64,000 nt of DNA. Source: Pararge aegeria (Eukaryota; Arthropoda; Insecta; Lepidoptera; Nymphalidae). Positions 10,190 through 21,481 of this stretch are shown here, one piece after another; the stretch's first letter is position 1; the number at the start of each line of letters is the position of its first letter. Where the stretch lies: assembly GCF_905163445.1 (NCBI RefSeq), contig NC_053194.1, forward strand, positions 16,906,921 through 16,970,920, in the 5' to 3' direction. The notes below the pieces were generated by a model that was not told the origin of the DNA, did no database searches, and worked only from the letters and a program-made list of their open reading frames with translations. Both the position numbers and the translations under genes were made by a program.

Positions 10190-12636
10190 TTAAAAAAAGA
10201 ACAATGAAGGTCTGTTAGGTTTTCTTGTGATTGGTCTATAATCTCCAGATCTGAAATATAGGACTCCTTCATCACGTTCGCTTGGTTGCCCAAACATCGG
10301 TTCAGGTATTGGCAGGTTCTCCTGCAAAGCAACCTTCTTCTTAACTTCTCTCTTCTCTATTCTTCGTCTTATGACTCGAAGGACTCTGCAGCTGTAGATG
10401 TTGAGACCAATGATGATGATGCCTCTCATCCAGCAAGCTGAGGCAACCATGGGATACCAACCACCAAAGTCATCGTACCTAAAGAGTACCAAATCCAAAT
10501 TCAAAATTCATTTATTTCAAGTAGGCCTTGTTTATAAACACTTTTGAAACGTCAAGTCAGTCTGTTTGTAGTGACTCTATCACCGGTTCGGAAGGCTGAT
10601 TCCACTGAGAAGAGCTAGCAAGAAACTCAGCAGATTGGTCTTTTACAGTACCGTACACAAGAATAGAACTAAAAGATTAACTTTGTTATGGGAGGGAAAG
10701 CGGAGGAACCTACACTATGAAAGTGTGTGCCAAACTCAAACAGAATAATTCTCGGCAAGGCTCGTTATTCACTGAATCGTGAGTGACAACGCGTTACACG
10801 TTATTGACTATTTAAGACTGGTTTTCGTGACGACGCTGCTGACACCATTTGACGAAGCTTACTGGCTTTTAACAAACGCTGTTCAATTAGGCAACCGGAG
10901 AAAAATATTATGGTAATACTGAGTACAAAAAGATGGTATGGTTTATGTAGATTTTTACTTCTATCTTTGTGGTACTTATTGTAATGGGATTGGATAGAGG
11001 ATGGACTTTCTAAATCTTGAAAAGAGAAACGTTTATGTATTTTACCATCTTGTTAGTGTTTACTCAAATAAAACAGTAATTATTGTGATGTCAAAGATAA
11101 TTAAAGTTTTAGGGGTAAAAAATACCTTTGCAATTTCATTTCCACACCCCATCCACTGTATCTTAGAATCATTCCCTTAGTCAAGCTCTGCTGGATATGA
11201 GCGATATATACTATTGCCATGGATAAGTCAAATGTTACAATAAAAACGCAAGCGTAGAAAGATATCGCTAGGACGAATTTTAGTAATTTTAATTTCGTGG
11301 AAGATCTGAAGATTCGCAGAACTATTGCGACCAGGAGCCAAAAAACGTGTAATATGACGCTCAGTTTTACGTATCTGAAACCAAATTATAAATATAGTAC
11401 AATACATCGCTATCTACCCCCAAAGTAAGCGTAGATTGTGTTATGAATATATTTTAGTTAGGTATTAATATAATACACATAAATACTTATAATATACAGA
11501 TAAACAACCAGCCACTGAAAAACATTCATGTTCATCACATAAATATTTTGCAGTTGTGGGCATCGAACCCACGGCATTGGACGCGGAAAGCAGGGTCACT
11601 GTCCACTGCACCAACCAGCTGTCATTATGTATAACATTATGTCATTATGTGTTGTGAATTATGTATAACTCTTTAGAGAGAGAGAGGTAGGGATTCAGAA
11701 CTTCTACTCAATACGCTTCGACTAGCACGAGTTTCCGGGATTGAATAACGAATATTTACGAACGAATTCAACAGGCTGTCCTAGTCACGGGATTCGGTAG
11801 CACTAATTAACATAACATTGGCGTTCGCAAGGCTTGTGACCAGGGCTTCAAATGTTAAAATACTCCTCCTATACGAGTTATATTTAAAAATATTGGGAAG
11901 CATTGCTTTTGCGCAAGTATGAAGTGCAAGCCACTGCGTAGAACTTCATAACGGAAAAACTCAATACCAACCTTGGACATCGAAAACAGGGCGTAGTGAT
12001 CATAAGCCTATGCTATCAATCAGACCCAGGCAATAATCAAAACTTTAGATGACACTACTTTTCTATAGGAAGTTGGCCCCTTCACGTTAATGTTATATAC
12101 GGCCGACTGGCGTAGTGGGCAGCGACCCTGCTTTCTGAGTCCGAGGCCGTGGGTTCGATTCCCACTACTGGAAAATGTTTGTGTGATGAACATGAATGTT
12201 TTTCAGTGTCTGGGTGTTTATATGTATATTATAAGTATTTATGTATATTATTCATAAAAATATTCATCAGTTATCTTAGTACCCATACCACAAGCTACGC
12301 TTAATTTGTGACTAGATGGCGGTGTGTGTATTGTCGTAGTATATTTATTTATTTATATTTTTGCGTAGGATCCAACTTACTTTCTAGTTTTGGCAGCCAA
12401 CCTCGTCGATACAGTCATAACAGGAGGCCTCCACTTTATGGGGCGGAGATGCAATGACTTTGTGTCATTCTGCAGCTGCAACGTCATCATAGAGGTGAAC
12501 GACCTCAGGTTGTACCCACAGGCGTGCGGGTCGTACAAGTACATGATCCTCGCTAGTTTGTCGTAGTCTTGTTTGATGCCTTCCGGAGACCATACACAGT
12601 AACCAATCGTCGCAGCTCCGATGAAAACTAGGATAC
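10190..12636 (-). CDS. Four-TM membrane protein, tandem copy B (3 exons, 5' exon missing)
   Basis: The minus-strand exons are 12636-12381, 11374-11126 and 10478-10190. Donors are gtaagt and gtattt. Acceptors are ccagcag, ggtttcag and tctttag. Phases 2-2-2 are consistent across all joins. The first placed exon encodes TM1 (ILVFIGAATIGYCVW) and the motif MYLYDPHACG. The second begins KYVKLSVILHVFWLLVAIVL (TM2) and carries TM3 ending FDLSMAIVYIAHIQQ. The third encodes TM4 (ACWMRGIIIIGLNIYS), a basic stretch RVIRRRIEKREVKKK, and a polar tail of about 45 residues ending in FFF before the stop at 10190. The C-terminal basic region is probably cytoplasmic. It is homologous to copy A 5 kb downstream in the same orientation, so a tandem duplication is likely. 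An upstream exon ending in phase 1 is required but was not located between 12.7 and 16 kb. The acceptor at 12636 was chosen because it reproduces the phase and length of copy A. Confidence 0.66.
10500..10665 (-). mobile_element. LINE 3' UTR copy (ctacttgaaataaatgaatt family)
   Basis: Antisense copy starting with tcaaaattcatttatttcaa and containing acgtcaagtcagtctgtttg and accggttcggaaggc. It lies in an intron of four-TM gene B, right at the acceptor side of its last exon. Confidence 0.7.
11415..11625 (-). mobile_element. SINE family 1
   Basis: Antisense copy with tail ccccaaagtaagcgtag, B-box complement gggcatcgaacccacggc and head ccaaccagctgtc. It lies in the intron between the first and second placed exons of four-TM gene B. 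Confidence 0.8.
12101..12362 (+). mobile_element. SINE family 1, full length
   Basis: Complete copy from cggccgactggcgtagtggg to tattgtcgtagtatatttat. It ends about 20 bp before the donor site of the first placed exon of four-TM gene B (12381), in its intron. Confidence 0.88.
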
Positions 12637-13734
12637 CTGCTGGCAGTGAGATTCTACACGAACGAACAAATAATAGACCCTTTTGTCTGGTGGGCTTCGG
12701 CCGTGGATTGTTAGTAGTCAACAGCCTACAAACAATGAAAAAGGAGTGGAATATTTTTAAGGTCAATGTTCTATATTTTATGAATGTGAGTTACATATTC
12801 CACCGTAAATATTTAGATGTAACTCTTATACTTTAATTTGATGAGGATTTAGAAATTGGCAGTAACTTCTGAGACAGCGTTTATTCAAAATATGAGCAAA
12901 GTAAATACCACATTTATCGTGTATTTAAATGTCGTGTTTACTATGCTTAAAATGTGATTCGTAGCTGAATTCTCTTAAAATGAATTTATCTTACCAAACG
13001 ATAAAGACCCTATAAATAAATTGGCAATATTTATACCGCTACCACAAAAAACATTTAATATTTTCAGATGCGTATAAATTTAGCTAGATAAACTCTCTTA
13101 CGATATTAATATAAGTCTTACATTGTAATATAATTGAGTTAGAGATCCAAACGCAAGCCAGTTTGCCGCTCGGAATTAGCAACCCTTGTTCTTGATCTGG
13201 ATGTAGCTTAATATTGCTTATCATTTTAAGCCTTTATAAAGCCTACGATCATGTAAATAAACTGCTTTAGTATTAATATTTTTAAAGAATTGAAATGAAC
13301 TGAACTGTTCCAGCATTCTATGCAATCTCAATTCAATTCTTGTTTATGGCTTTTGTCTGTGCAAACTGGGCACAAGGTACTTCGCCAATGTCTTGTAGAT
13401 GAAGAAGGCACGAAGGAGATTGGTAACTATGCAATCTCTATCATTGATATAATATGGTACTGCTGTCTCTATGCCATGTTTAGGTATGACAACTAGATGA
13501 CAACCATAGACAACACAAACTGACCTCTATGATTATTAGTCAGAGACTTCAAACTATAAAGCACAGATTATTGATTAGCTATGAAGCATTCAAGATTCCA
13601 GTGAGATTGTTACTGACCACTCTAGCTACTACTATGGGTCGCGTCCAAGCAAATTGAATCTGGCAAAATAAAGTGTACTATTTTTGCACGACTAAAAGCC
13701 ATAAATCAAAGATATATTTTTTTTTTAATTCTGC

Positions 13735-13925
13735 TATAGCTTAGACCTTGACTGCAATCCCGCCTGTGGTAAGTGATGATGCAGTCTAAGATTGTAGCGG
13801 GCTAACCTGTTAGAGAGTATGGTAGTCATACCCCCTAATCGGTTTCTACACGACATAGCACCTGAACACTAAATCGCTTAGCAGACCGTTTTTGTCAATA
13901 GGGTGGTAACTAGCCGCGGCAAAAA
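13735..13925 (-). mobile_element. SINE family 2, head-truncated
   Basis: Tail accttgactgcaatcccgcc, then gtaagtgatgatgcagtcta, body ctaatcggtttctacacgac and ggtggtaactagccgcggc. The tRNA-like head is absent. Confidence 0.75.
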
Positions 13926-14084
13926 ATCAGCTAACCTTTAACTTTTCGCCTCTGTCTCTATGCCTCTATGGATCGAAATCTGTCCCCCCGAAAGTCTAAA
14001 ATATTAACCACTTACGAGTTGACCTATGACCTATGACCACGCTAAATATTGGATAGAAGCAGGCATAACTTTGCGGAATTACAT

Positions 14085-14285
14085 GATATATTATGAAAAT
14101 TGAGCTTAGCTTAATTTGCTATATTCCGCGAAAAGCAGGAGAACCTGTATGGTGTAATTTATAGTTTCTTCAATCTTTATACTCCACACCAAACAGATAT
14201 TCGGCAACGTACCCTCTACCCTCTCCACAGGTTTCGCTGCGTCACCGGAGCTTCCTAAGGAGGAGGATGTTGACTGTACAATAAA
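14085..14285. repeat. Interspersed repeat family gcggagtatagcaaa, copy
   Basis: Contains atattccgcgaaaagcagga, tttatactccacaccaaaca and aggaggaggatgttgact, in the opposite orientation to 8700-8905. Confidence 0.62.
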
Positions 14286-14834
14286 TAATTTTTCAGAAAA
14301 ACCTAACTGCAAAATCTGCATCAATTGCTAGTATCACCAATGATTTGTTGGAAATATTACTGGGAATATTAAACTTTAAAACATTCTCTTATAGCTTCAT
14401 CTCATCATTAGACTAGTAGAGTATAAGGATTTTGAACATGAAAACGCTGTTTTTGCTTGCCATAGATTTAAAAATAAGTTTTAATTACAAAGTTTTACAA
14501 ATTCGTCTTTGTATCCTCTTTGTTCTACAGGGTAAATGAATTAAAAGTGATTCCTTGCTAGCGGGCACCATCCTTTTGTAAATTGGGTCTCAGGGAAAGT
14601 TTTCTTTCGACTTCACAGTCGCCTTACTTTTTTGGTAGATTAGTATCTAATAATTTCATTGGAAGATACGTAACTTTGTTGCCTAGTTATCTGTTTGTGA
14701 TAAATATAATTGGAAAGTAAACAAGCTATGGAAAAAAAACTTATACTTGTTTGTCCTTGTATTTTACGCAGTATCGTCGCTTGGCGGCGCGTCTTTGTTG
14801 TTAGGGTAGTAACAAACCTCAAACGGAAACGTCC

Positions 14835-14930
14835 ATCAGACCAGACCAGAGGGAAAGTTGTTTCTACCTGGGCTCGAAGCCCGGACCTCCCATTGTAAGA
14901 CCATAGCGCCATTGCGCCAGCCAAATTAAT
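14835..14930 (-). mobile_element. SINE family 2 head
   Basis: Head only: cagaccagaccagaggg, gctcgaagcccggacctccc, ccattgcgccagcc (B-box and A-box on the minus strand). Confidence 0.65.
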
Positions 14931-15547
14931 CCGTACCCAAACAGTAATGAAATCCTGAATGCAAATACAATTTAGAATACGAATTACGTTCTAATAGTAT
15001 GATCCTTCAGTTAGTATTCCGAGCTTTTCTTTGTAAATGATATTTTTGTACGTTTTTGGCATTCATAATTCTCTTTATTTCATAACATTTTTCAGCGAAA
15101 TGTAAAATATTTGATGCCATCCGTTTAGAATTGTAAGTAGAGCGGCGCCAAACGGAATATAACTGTTAGCAATTACCAAATCTAGGTGACTATTGTTATT
15201 CTAAAGTATTACAAATATTACTGAAGCGTTACGTATTGTCTTGGCAATCCTTTTCAATTATTAATGCTAATTGAATGAAATAGTTTCTTATTATTGTATA
15301 TTTCTTTGCATGCGTTGATAGCGTAGTCATTACAGCTTATATATGCAATATCAATTATCGTAACTCTGAAGAAAAATATCGTGAAGAAACCTCCACGCCT
15401 AAAAGTCTAAAAATTCAAAATCATAATTAGTTTAAAAGCATATTTGAAACGTCAAGTCAGTCCAATATGATAATGATGATTTATTTCCAAGCTTTGATAG
15501 CCTAGTGGTAAGAACTCCGGCCTGCCTTTCTCGGGGGTGGAGTATGA

Positions 15548-15608
15548 TTTCGATAGCGTGTGTGTGTGCGTGTGTGTGTGCGTGTGCGTGTGCGTGTGCG
15601 TGTGTGTG
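15548..15608. repeat. (GT)n/(GC) microsatellite
   Basis: Alternating gtgtgc units directly after a tRNA-like SINE head (15487-15545: tttgatagcctagtggtaag). Confidence 0.85.
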
Positions 15609-16149
15609 AGTAACGTTTGTTCGTTATAAGCAATAATACTTGACTTAACGGTAGAGAGAGGGTAGAGGCTGAGAGGTAAATAAGAAAATACGTCAAACTA
15701 TTATTTAACACTCAGATTTGGGTATTGGCAGTTCCAAAAGGTAATATTATATTATAGTCAAATTAAAGTCGTAAAATATTATGTCCTCGGCATTTATTGA
15801 GAGTATGTAATAAATAATTTATTTTATTATCTAATTACAGATTATCTTTACATGCAATTCAAATGGGTCTAGAAACATAGCTTTTGTAAAACTCAACTCA
15901 ATAATATAATATTCAAACAATGTATAAATAAATAAATAAATAAATAAAATAAAACTAGCAAAAATAACTAAGATTTTTGAATAAAAAAGATATTAAGAAA
16001 ATTAAGTTTGCGAGAGCTAGTAAAATTTTTAGTGAATAGTAATCATACCCTCGGTATATAGCGGGAATGTGCAACTCCAAAGAAGAGTAAGATAAAATTG
16101 TTTCTGGGTGCATTTGAATTGCATTACCAAAAGTCTTTCATTACTTCTA

Positions 16150-16734
16150 CTATTTAAATAGCTGGAAGTATGCAGCTGACTGGTATTGTGGCGCGGCGGT
16201 GTAAACAAAGATGGGAGCCCTGTCTTCATCTTTGTACTGTAATCGAGCTGTGTACGCCATGTTTCGAATGTCATTTTCAGTCTGGAACTGAACCCTTTGG
16301 AGCTGAGATCCTGGGAGTAAAACGTAGTATGCTCCTTGAGTATTGACCACCTCAGCATCTTTCTTCGGTTCGAGTTCAAGATTCTCCTTGGGAGCCTCTG
16401 TTTTAGTTTCTATGTCCAATTTTTCGGTAGTTGTTTCTTTATTTTCATCGGGGGAACCGTATTCCGTTTGAGGAGTTATGTAAGTGTTAAAAGGTGCACC
16501 ATAACTGTCAGCGGGGACGCCATAATTAGTTGCTGGAGGGATGTTTTCTTGACGAGGTGGAGTGTATTGTTGGCGGGATGGTAGAGTGAATTCCTTCGAT
16601 GGCCTGTAGCCAGCTGAGGGGTAAGGAGTATCGGCTGCCTCTACTTCTTGTCTCTGTGACCTGAATCTTGGTCTGTATTGCGGAGGCTCGGCTGTTACAA
16701 CAGCTGCCAAAAGGAGTACACACGCGAATTTCAT
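16150..16734 (-). CDS. Secreted cuticle-like protein, 194 aa, single exon
   Basis: An intact 194-residue frame starts with a signal peptide (MKFACVLLLAAVVTA, cleavage expected near residue 15-16). Residues 17-95 are rich in Pro, Tyr, Gln and Ser with repeated YGxP / YxxP spacing (NYGVPADSYGAP, TEYGSP), typical of low-complexity insect cuticle or matrix proteins. Residues 96-128 form an acidic, Lys/Glu/Thr-rich linker. The C-terminal block holds AYYVLLPGSQLQRVQF at 135-150 and a hydrophobic end with IFVYTAAPQYQSAAYFQLFK. The YYVLLPxxxLQRV block resembles the DUF4794 type found in insect cuticle-associated secreted proteins; this is recognition from memory, not a search. No RR (chitin-binding Rebers-Riddiford) motif is visible. 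The ATG has an insect-like context (aacaacaATG) and a TATA box about 55 nt upstream. An AATAAA on the minus strand lies near 15.8 kb, a long 3' UTR if used. Confidence 0.78.
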   Translation of the reverse strand: MKFACVLLLAAVVTAEPPQYRPRFRSQRQEVEAADTPYPSAGYRPSKEFTLPSRQQYTPPRQENIPPATNYGVPADSYGAPFNTYITPQTEYGSPDENKETTTEKLDIETKTEAPKENLELEPKKDAEVVNTQGAYYVLLPGSQLQRVQFQTENDIRNMAYTARLQYKDEDRAPIFVYTAAPQYQSAAYFQLFK

Positions 16735-16762
16735 TGTTGTTACTTTGACTGCTCGTTAGTGA

Positions 16763-16798
16763 ATGATGCTGTGGTAAAAGGTGTTGGCGCTTTTATAG
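16763..16798 (-). promoter_or_regulatory. TATA promoter of the cuticle-like gene
   Basis: Reading the minus strand, CTATAAAAG lies at 16798-16790. About 30 nt downstream is an initiator-like TCATT near 16767-16763. The start codon follows after a 5' UTR of about 30 nt. Spacing fits a strong focused promoter, as usual for tissue- and stage-specific cuticle genes. The exact start is inferred. Confidence 0.6.
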
Positions 16799-16881
16799 TT
16801 ATCCTTTATCCCGGAGATCTGAATTTTTTATTGAGTTTCCGTAAAGTCCGGATGTTTCTTCGCTATCGATATTCTAGGTGA

Positions 16882-18390
16882 GTTGTCCGCGACATTGGCC
16901 CCCTAAGCGAGGATGATCGGTTGCGTAATGGCACCCGATTAGGTGGACCTGTCATTGTTCATTGCGTCTACGTGACGCGGTTCCTAATAAATTGGTGACT
17001 AACTTACGAAAATGCCTAACGTGCCTTCTTAATATTCATGGCTCGTGAGGAAATCTCTTTCTTTTACCGTCACTAATTAAGTCTTTGTGCTGTAAAAATT
17101 TAAAGTCGGTCAGTGTTTGGTAAAATTTTAACATGAAAGATGGTAACGTAAGAATAAGCTTGTAGCGTTATTTGTATCATTATCTCTGTAGGTTTTACTG
17201 TTTGTTTTTTTCAAAGATATAGGCATAACGTGTTTTAAAAAAACGAACATCCTTTGTGGGATTCTGTATAAAGCTTTATAATAACAAGGTAATGAATGAA
17301 TTGCACACCACAAATAGTACATTAAAAATAAAAGTAAAACAAAACAAGGTATACAATTTGGCGACCTTATTGCTTCATAGAAATTTCTTTCAGGCAACCA
17401 TTGGCGAATAAAAACTAATAAAGAAAATAAAAATAGGTAATTGTGTTGCTTGGAGTAAAATGTCAAATATCAGCTATGGGTACTTGAAATAAAATTATAA
17501 CTGTATGATTCCTGTAAAGCTCTTAATCTAATACCCTACAATTTTGCAACACTACGGTAATCGAAACCAGAACTTCGTGATCAGTACCCGAACATTCTAT
17601 CCACTAGATCACGAGGCAGTAATATTATACTTATTCCCGAAAATAATTTTATTCCTTCTGGCAGAGTATTTGGTAATTTGTTTAATAATAATCCACAAAA
17701 TCCATCGTTGGAATTTGGGAGGTGTTAAAAAAACATTAAAAATTTCACGCACGCCGCCGCCCGCACGCGTCATGTTCACAGCTCATTCCGCAGCGTCCAA
17801 AATGGCTGCTTGACATTTAATTACGCGGGAAATCTGTCCAAGCGACGCTTGCAGACGAATGACAAATAACTTTTTTATTTTGGTAAAGCAATAGAAAGGA
17901 ATGACAATTTTAATGAATAAACATGATGTTTACGTTGTTTTGATTATTTCTTTATGTCTATTTAAGGCCCTTTGAATATTTTCTTATTTTAAAAATAAAG
18001 TAACAGGTTAAGTTCGCTTTGGACCTGCCCTCGAAGAGTTCCGTACCAAATGAAAAACAATATCGTGATTAAAATAGAGTGAACAGACTTTTGGGGATTG
18101 GGGATTCCCTTTTAATTTTGTTATATGCATTCCGGTACAATACCATATAAAAACCAATTAGGTTATGGGCTTAATATAGCTAATTCGTAGTGGAATAATT
18201 TTGCAAACAATTTTAGCTTATGTTTTACCAAAGACAAAACCAATAAATATGATTTTTGGTTTAGAGTTAGCTGAAAGCATGGAGAGTAACGGAGTAACTT
18301 TTTATCCTAGAAACCGTAAAAAGAGTAGAGTAAAGTAGAGTAGAGAGTAGAGAGTGCGTAAGTAAGAGTTTTTAATTTATTTCCGTCTAT
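16882..18390. other. Region upstream of the cuticle-like gene
   Basis: No coding region. A tRNA-like SINE head lies on the minus strand at 17545-17612. A CpG-richer patch (cgcacgccgccgcccgcacg) at 17750-17770 is followed by aaaatggctgcttga. A Helitron-like fragment is at 18250-18320. Confidence 0.35.
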
Positions 18391-18394
18391 TATT

Positions 18395-18995
18395 CCACAG
18401 CATTAAGTACACACGGAAACCGTGTACGCTAATTGCATTGATGCATCAAAATGTCAAGTGGAAGTGTTTCTCGAACAAACGGTTAATCACTTCATACCAT
18501 TTAGCAGTGGACAGTCATTATTTTCAATTCAATTTTCAATTTTATTTATTTGCTGATACAGGTAAATAGGTTATACAGGTAATATTTTAGCTCTAATGTT
18601 CTACATTTCTTAAATATAGTTCAACGGATACATACCACGATAGTATTTTTGGATTTCTCGATATTTCGACCCAGTTGTATGGATCGTGGTCACGACGGTA
18701 CTGCGTAGGTACGATGTCGAGCTGGATGCCACGGGTAGAATCTGACTACCCGTGTTACTTTCGTGTGAACACGAAGGCGGTTACCCATTGAACTATATTT
18801 AAGAAATGTTGATTAACCACGAAAATCTTAGTTTAAAATGTAATGTTCTAAAACCTTAAAATGGGAAAATGGGAAAAAATTGTGTGCTAGCAACATTCCG
18901 CGGGTGTAAAGTGAACCGTGGGCGTGGCGTTTTCACTGTTTTTGGACACAATACACTTCATACAATAAATTCTGAATGAGGATTCTGTATGTATT
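18395..18995. mobile_element. Second copy of the acagaatta-TIR family, with an insertion
   Basis: Left part acacacggaaaccgtgtacg; right part tgaatgaggattctgtatgt. The centre is interrupted by a separate inverted-repeat element (18603-18809) and an AT-rich stretch. Confidence 0.58.
18603..18809. mobile_element. 207-bp element with 22-bp inverted ends
   Basis: acatttcttaaatatagttc+aa at 18603-18624 is exactly inverted at 18788-18809. It sits inside the repeat copy at 18395-18995. Family unknown. Confidence 0.68.
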
Positions 18996-19781
18996 ATTTA
19001 TTCATTTAGTTTTCCCAACCTCAACCAAAAGTGATTAGTAGGAAGGGACCTTTCTAACGATTTCAAACCTTCGTAACGCTTGAATGTCACAGATGTTCGT
19101 GATTTGAGTCGCTAAAACTGCATTATTATAATGGCGCAACGAGAGCTGGTGGAAGATATTGTCTGACCGTTTTGTAGACTGTCAAAAGGAATGTCAGTTA
19201 GTTTTTAAGTGTGTGTGATCGTTGGCAAATGAATATATAAATACCCCGGAAGTGCCAGGATTATTATAGAAATTAAAAAAACATGTACCTATTAATCTTG
19301 GAACCAGCAGTATTTTAACGCGGCATTTGTGCTTTGCCAACTAACCCAAGAAATGTGGCAACATTAACTTACAATATATGTAAAAACTCAGATTTTTTAC
19401 GCATATTTTAATACTTACCTACTGAGTTTTAGCGTTTTAGATGCGCGTTTGCTTATGCGGGTACGAAGGCAAATAATTTTTGGCGACAAATGTAAATTAT
19501 TTATTATTTATAATTTGCAATCCCGTGGGAATCGATTCTTTTCCTGGGATAAAAAGTAAACGATTACTCAACGTCCCTGCAACTTAGTCTATGCCAAAAG
19601 TCAAGGTGATTAGTTAGGGTGTAAAGAAAGGACAAACAAACAGATGCCAGGACACAGACACAACCCTCCTCATAAGCTTCTACCCCAGCATTATGGTACT
19701 TCGATTATCATATATAAGCTGATCATATTCACAGCTGTGGCCAGTAAAAATTGCGTTCCGTTTGAAAAACAAATAATGTTC

Positions 19782-19967
19782 TATATAGTTTTTATGCCAC
19801 GAAAAGGTAATATCTATCTAGTAGTAGTAATAGCAGAGATTTTTGTGACAGAGCTCGTAAAAGGACTACCGATATATAGTTTTTATGCCACGAAAGGGTA
19901 ATTAATATCTATCTAGTAGTAGTAATAGCAGAGATTTTTGTGACAGAGCTCGTAAAAGGACTACCGC
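19782..19967. repeat. Two-unit tandem duplication (~92-94 bp)
   Basis: Units 19782-19873 and 19874-19967 are nearly the same (tatagtttttatgccacgaa, gagatttttgtgacagagct, ctcgtaaaaggactaccg), the second with a 4-bp gain. A recent local duplication of part of an interspersed repeat. Confidence 0.8.
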
Positions 19968-20074
19968 CATGCTTATTGTTTCCACGGAAATATTCACAAA
20001 AATCTTATTGCAAAACATTATCATTTATTTTATTCAATTTATACACATAACAACTAAAATCTATAAAATAATAA

Positions 20075-20510
20075 TCCCTACTAATATTATAAATATCAAT
20101 GTAAGTTTGTTTGTTACGCTTTCACGCAAAAACTACTTAACCGATCCTCATGAAACTTTGTACACATATTCTTGGAAGTGTTAGAAGTAATACAGGATAA
20201 TTTTTATACCGACATTAAGCTCGGTTCCTTTGGGAAAGAGGATGAAAATGCTTTGATATTTTTCACCATAACTCCGACAAATTATAACCGATTTAAATAA
20301 TTTGTACTATAGAGGTTAGAATATGTGTTTAATTTTGCCCAAATTTAAACACTATGGTTGGAGATAGAGAACAGAACTCCTCAGCGGTCATCAGCAAACC
20401 CCTCATTGAAGGCTTAGCGATACTGAATACTTGAATTTTTTTTAGAACTGCAACTAAATTTAATGGAAAAAACATAATCAAACGTAGACGAAGTCGCGAG
20501 CAACATCTAG
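20075..20510 (+). mobile_element. Helitron-like element, full length
   Basis: Starts TCCCTACTAATATTATAAAT after an A (20074) and ends acatCTAG before a T (20511), the A/T insertion expected for Helitrons. No coding frame; an antisense relative is at 41114-41522. Confidence 0.7.
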
Positions 20511-20514
20511 TAAA

Positions 20515-20940
20515 GAAATAAATTTACTACGACAATCCACACATCGCCATTTAGCCCAAAAGTAAGCGTAGCTTGTGTTATGGGTACTAAGATGACTGAT
20601 GAATATTTTTATGAATAATGTACATAAATACTGAGAATTGCATATAAACACCCAGACACTGCCCGATTGGCGACACTGGCCGATTGGCGCAGTGGGCAGC
20701 GACCCTGCTTTCTGAGTCCAAGGCCGTGGGTTCGATTCCCACATCTGGAAAATGTTTGTGTGATGAACATGAATGTTTTTCAGTGTCTGGTTGTTTATAT
20801 GCATAGTATAAGTATTAATGTAGGTATATTATTCTTAAAAATATTCATCAGTCATCTTAGTTCCCATAACACAAGCTACGCTTACTTTGGGGCTAGATGG
20901 TGATGTGTGTATTGTCGTAGTATATTTATTTATTTATTTA
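20515..20940. mobile_element. Two SINE-1 copies head to head
   Basis: A minus copy without its head (20515-20668) meets a full plus copy (20682-20940). A partial duplicate of the head (gcccgattggcgacactgg) sits at the junction. Together they form an imperfect inverted repeat. Confidence 0.8.
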
Positions 20941-21194
20941 AAAGTAGACTAAGTTAAACAACCGTGCAATATGATATGTATTAAATTTAATATATTATAT
21001 ATGTAAACCAAGATAATTAATTAATAAACGAAACCTTATCAACAGGAAAGAAAACTCTGCTACGCTTTTGAAATAACAATTTCTTGTTTATCAAAATGGA
21101 ATCACTTGAGTTGAATTTTGAAAAAACATTTTACTTTTTCTTTATTTAATTACCAAGCGTTACCTTACAAAGACGAATAATGGCGTATATAGTT

Positions 21195-21320
21195 TTTTAT
21201 GCCACTAGCAACTGCTGAGTTTCTTGCTGGCTTCTTCTCGGTACAAACAGACAAACATGACGTTTCAAAAGTGCTTATATTAGGCCTACTTGAAATAAAT
21301 GAATTTTGAACTTTGAATGT
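21195..21320 (+). mobile_element. LINE 3' UTR copy
   Basis: Carries gctgagtttcttgctggctt, gacgtttcaaaagtgcttat and the aataaatgaattttgaa end of the family whose ORF end is at 26247-26430. It has an internal deletion. Confidence 0.65.
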
Positions 21321-21450
21321 TTAGTTCTTGATTATAATCCCACCGAATGTAAGTGATGATTTAGTCTAAGATGTTAAGGTTATTTCAGTTATATTATAAC
21401 GACAAACCTAATTAGTTTCTACGCGGTATCGTACTGGAACGCAAGCGCTT
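21315..21450 (-). mobile_element. SINE family 2, strongly diverged
   Basis: Recognisable blocks are gtaagtgatgatttagtcta and aattagtttctacgcggt. The head is lost. Confidence 0.5.
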
Positions 21451-21481
21451 TTGCTTACCATTACTATAACTTTCGGTGCGG

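Larger units (their letters stand above)
12726..16149. other. Repeat-bearing DNA upstream of four-TM gene B
   Basis: It must contain, or lead to, the missing first exon of gene B, but none was recognised. Repeats are listed separately. 12880-13700 shows no feature I can name. Confidence 0.35.

Noticed and set aside
12621..12836. Plus-strand 71-codon frame
   Set aside because: Shadow over the first placed exon and acceptor of four-TM gene B; no gene-like features.
14710..14898. 62-codon plus frame and antisense 94-codon frame
   Set aside because: Both run through a SINE-2 head; no support as host coding DNA.
17128..17466. 112-codon minus frame rich in Leu/Phe
   Set aside because: AT-rich DNA giving random hydrophobic codons; no splice, promoter or family evidence.
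20690..20760. tRNA gene (A-box and B-box present)
   Set aside because: It is the head of SINE family 1: no foldable cloverleaf with anticodon arm, and the same sequence continues into the SINE body in more than a dozen places. The same holds for 661, 3220, 12101, 22615, 25442, 36023 and 62290.
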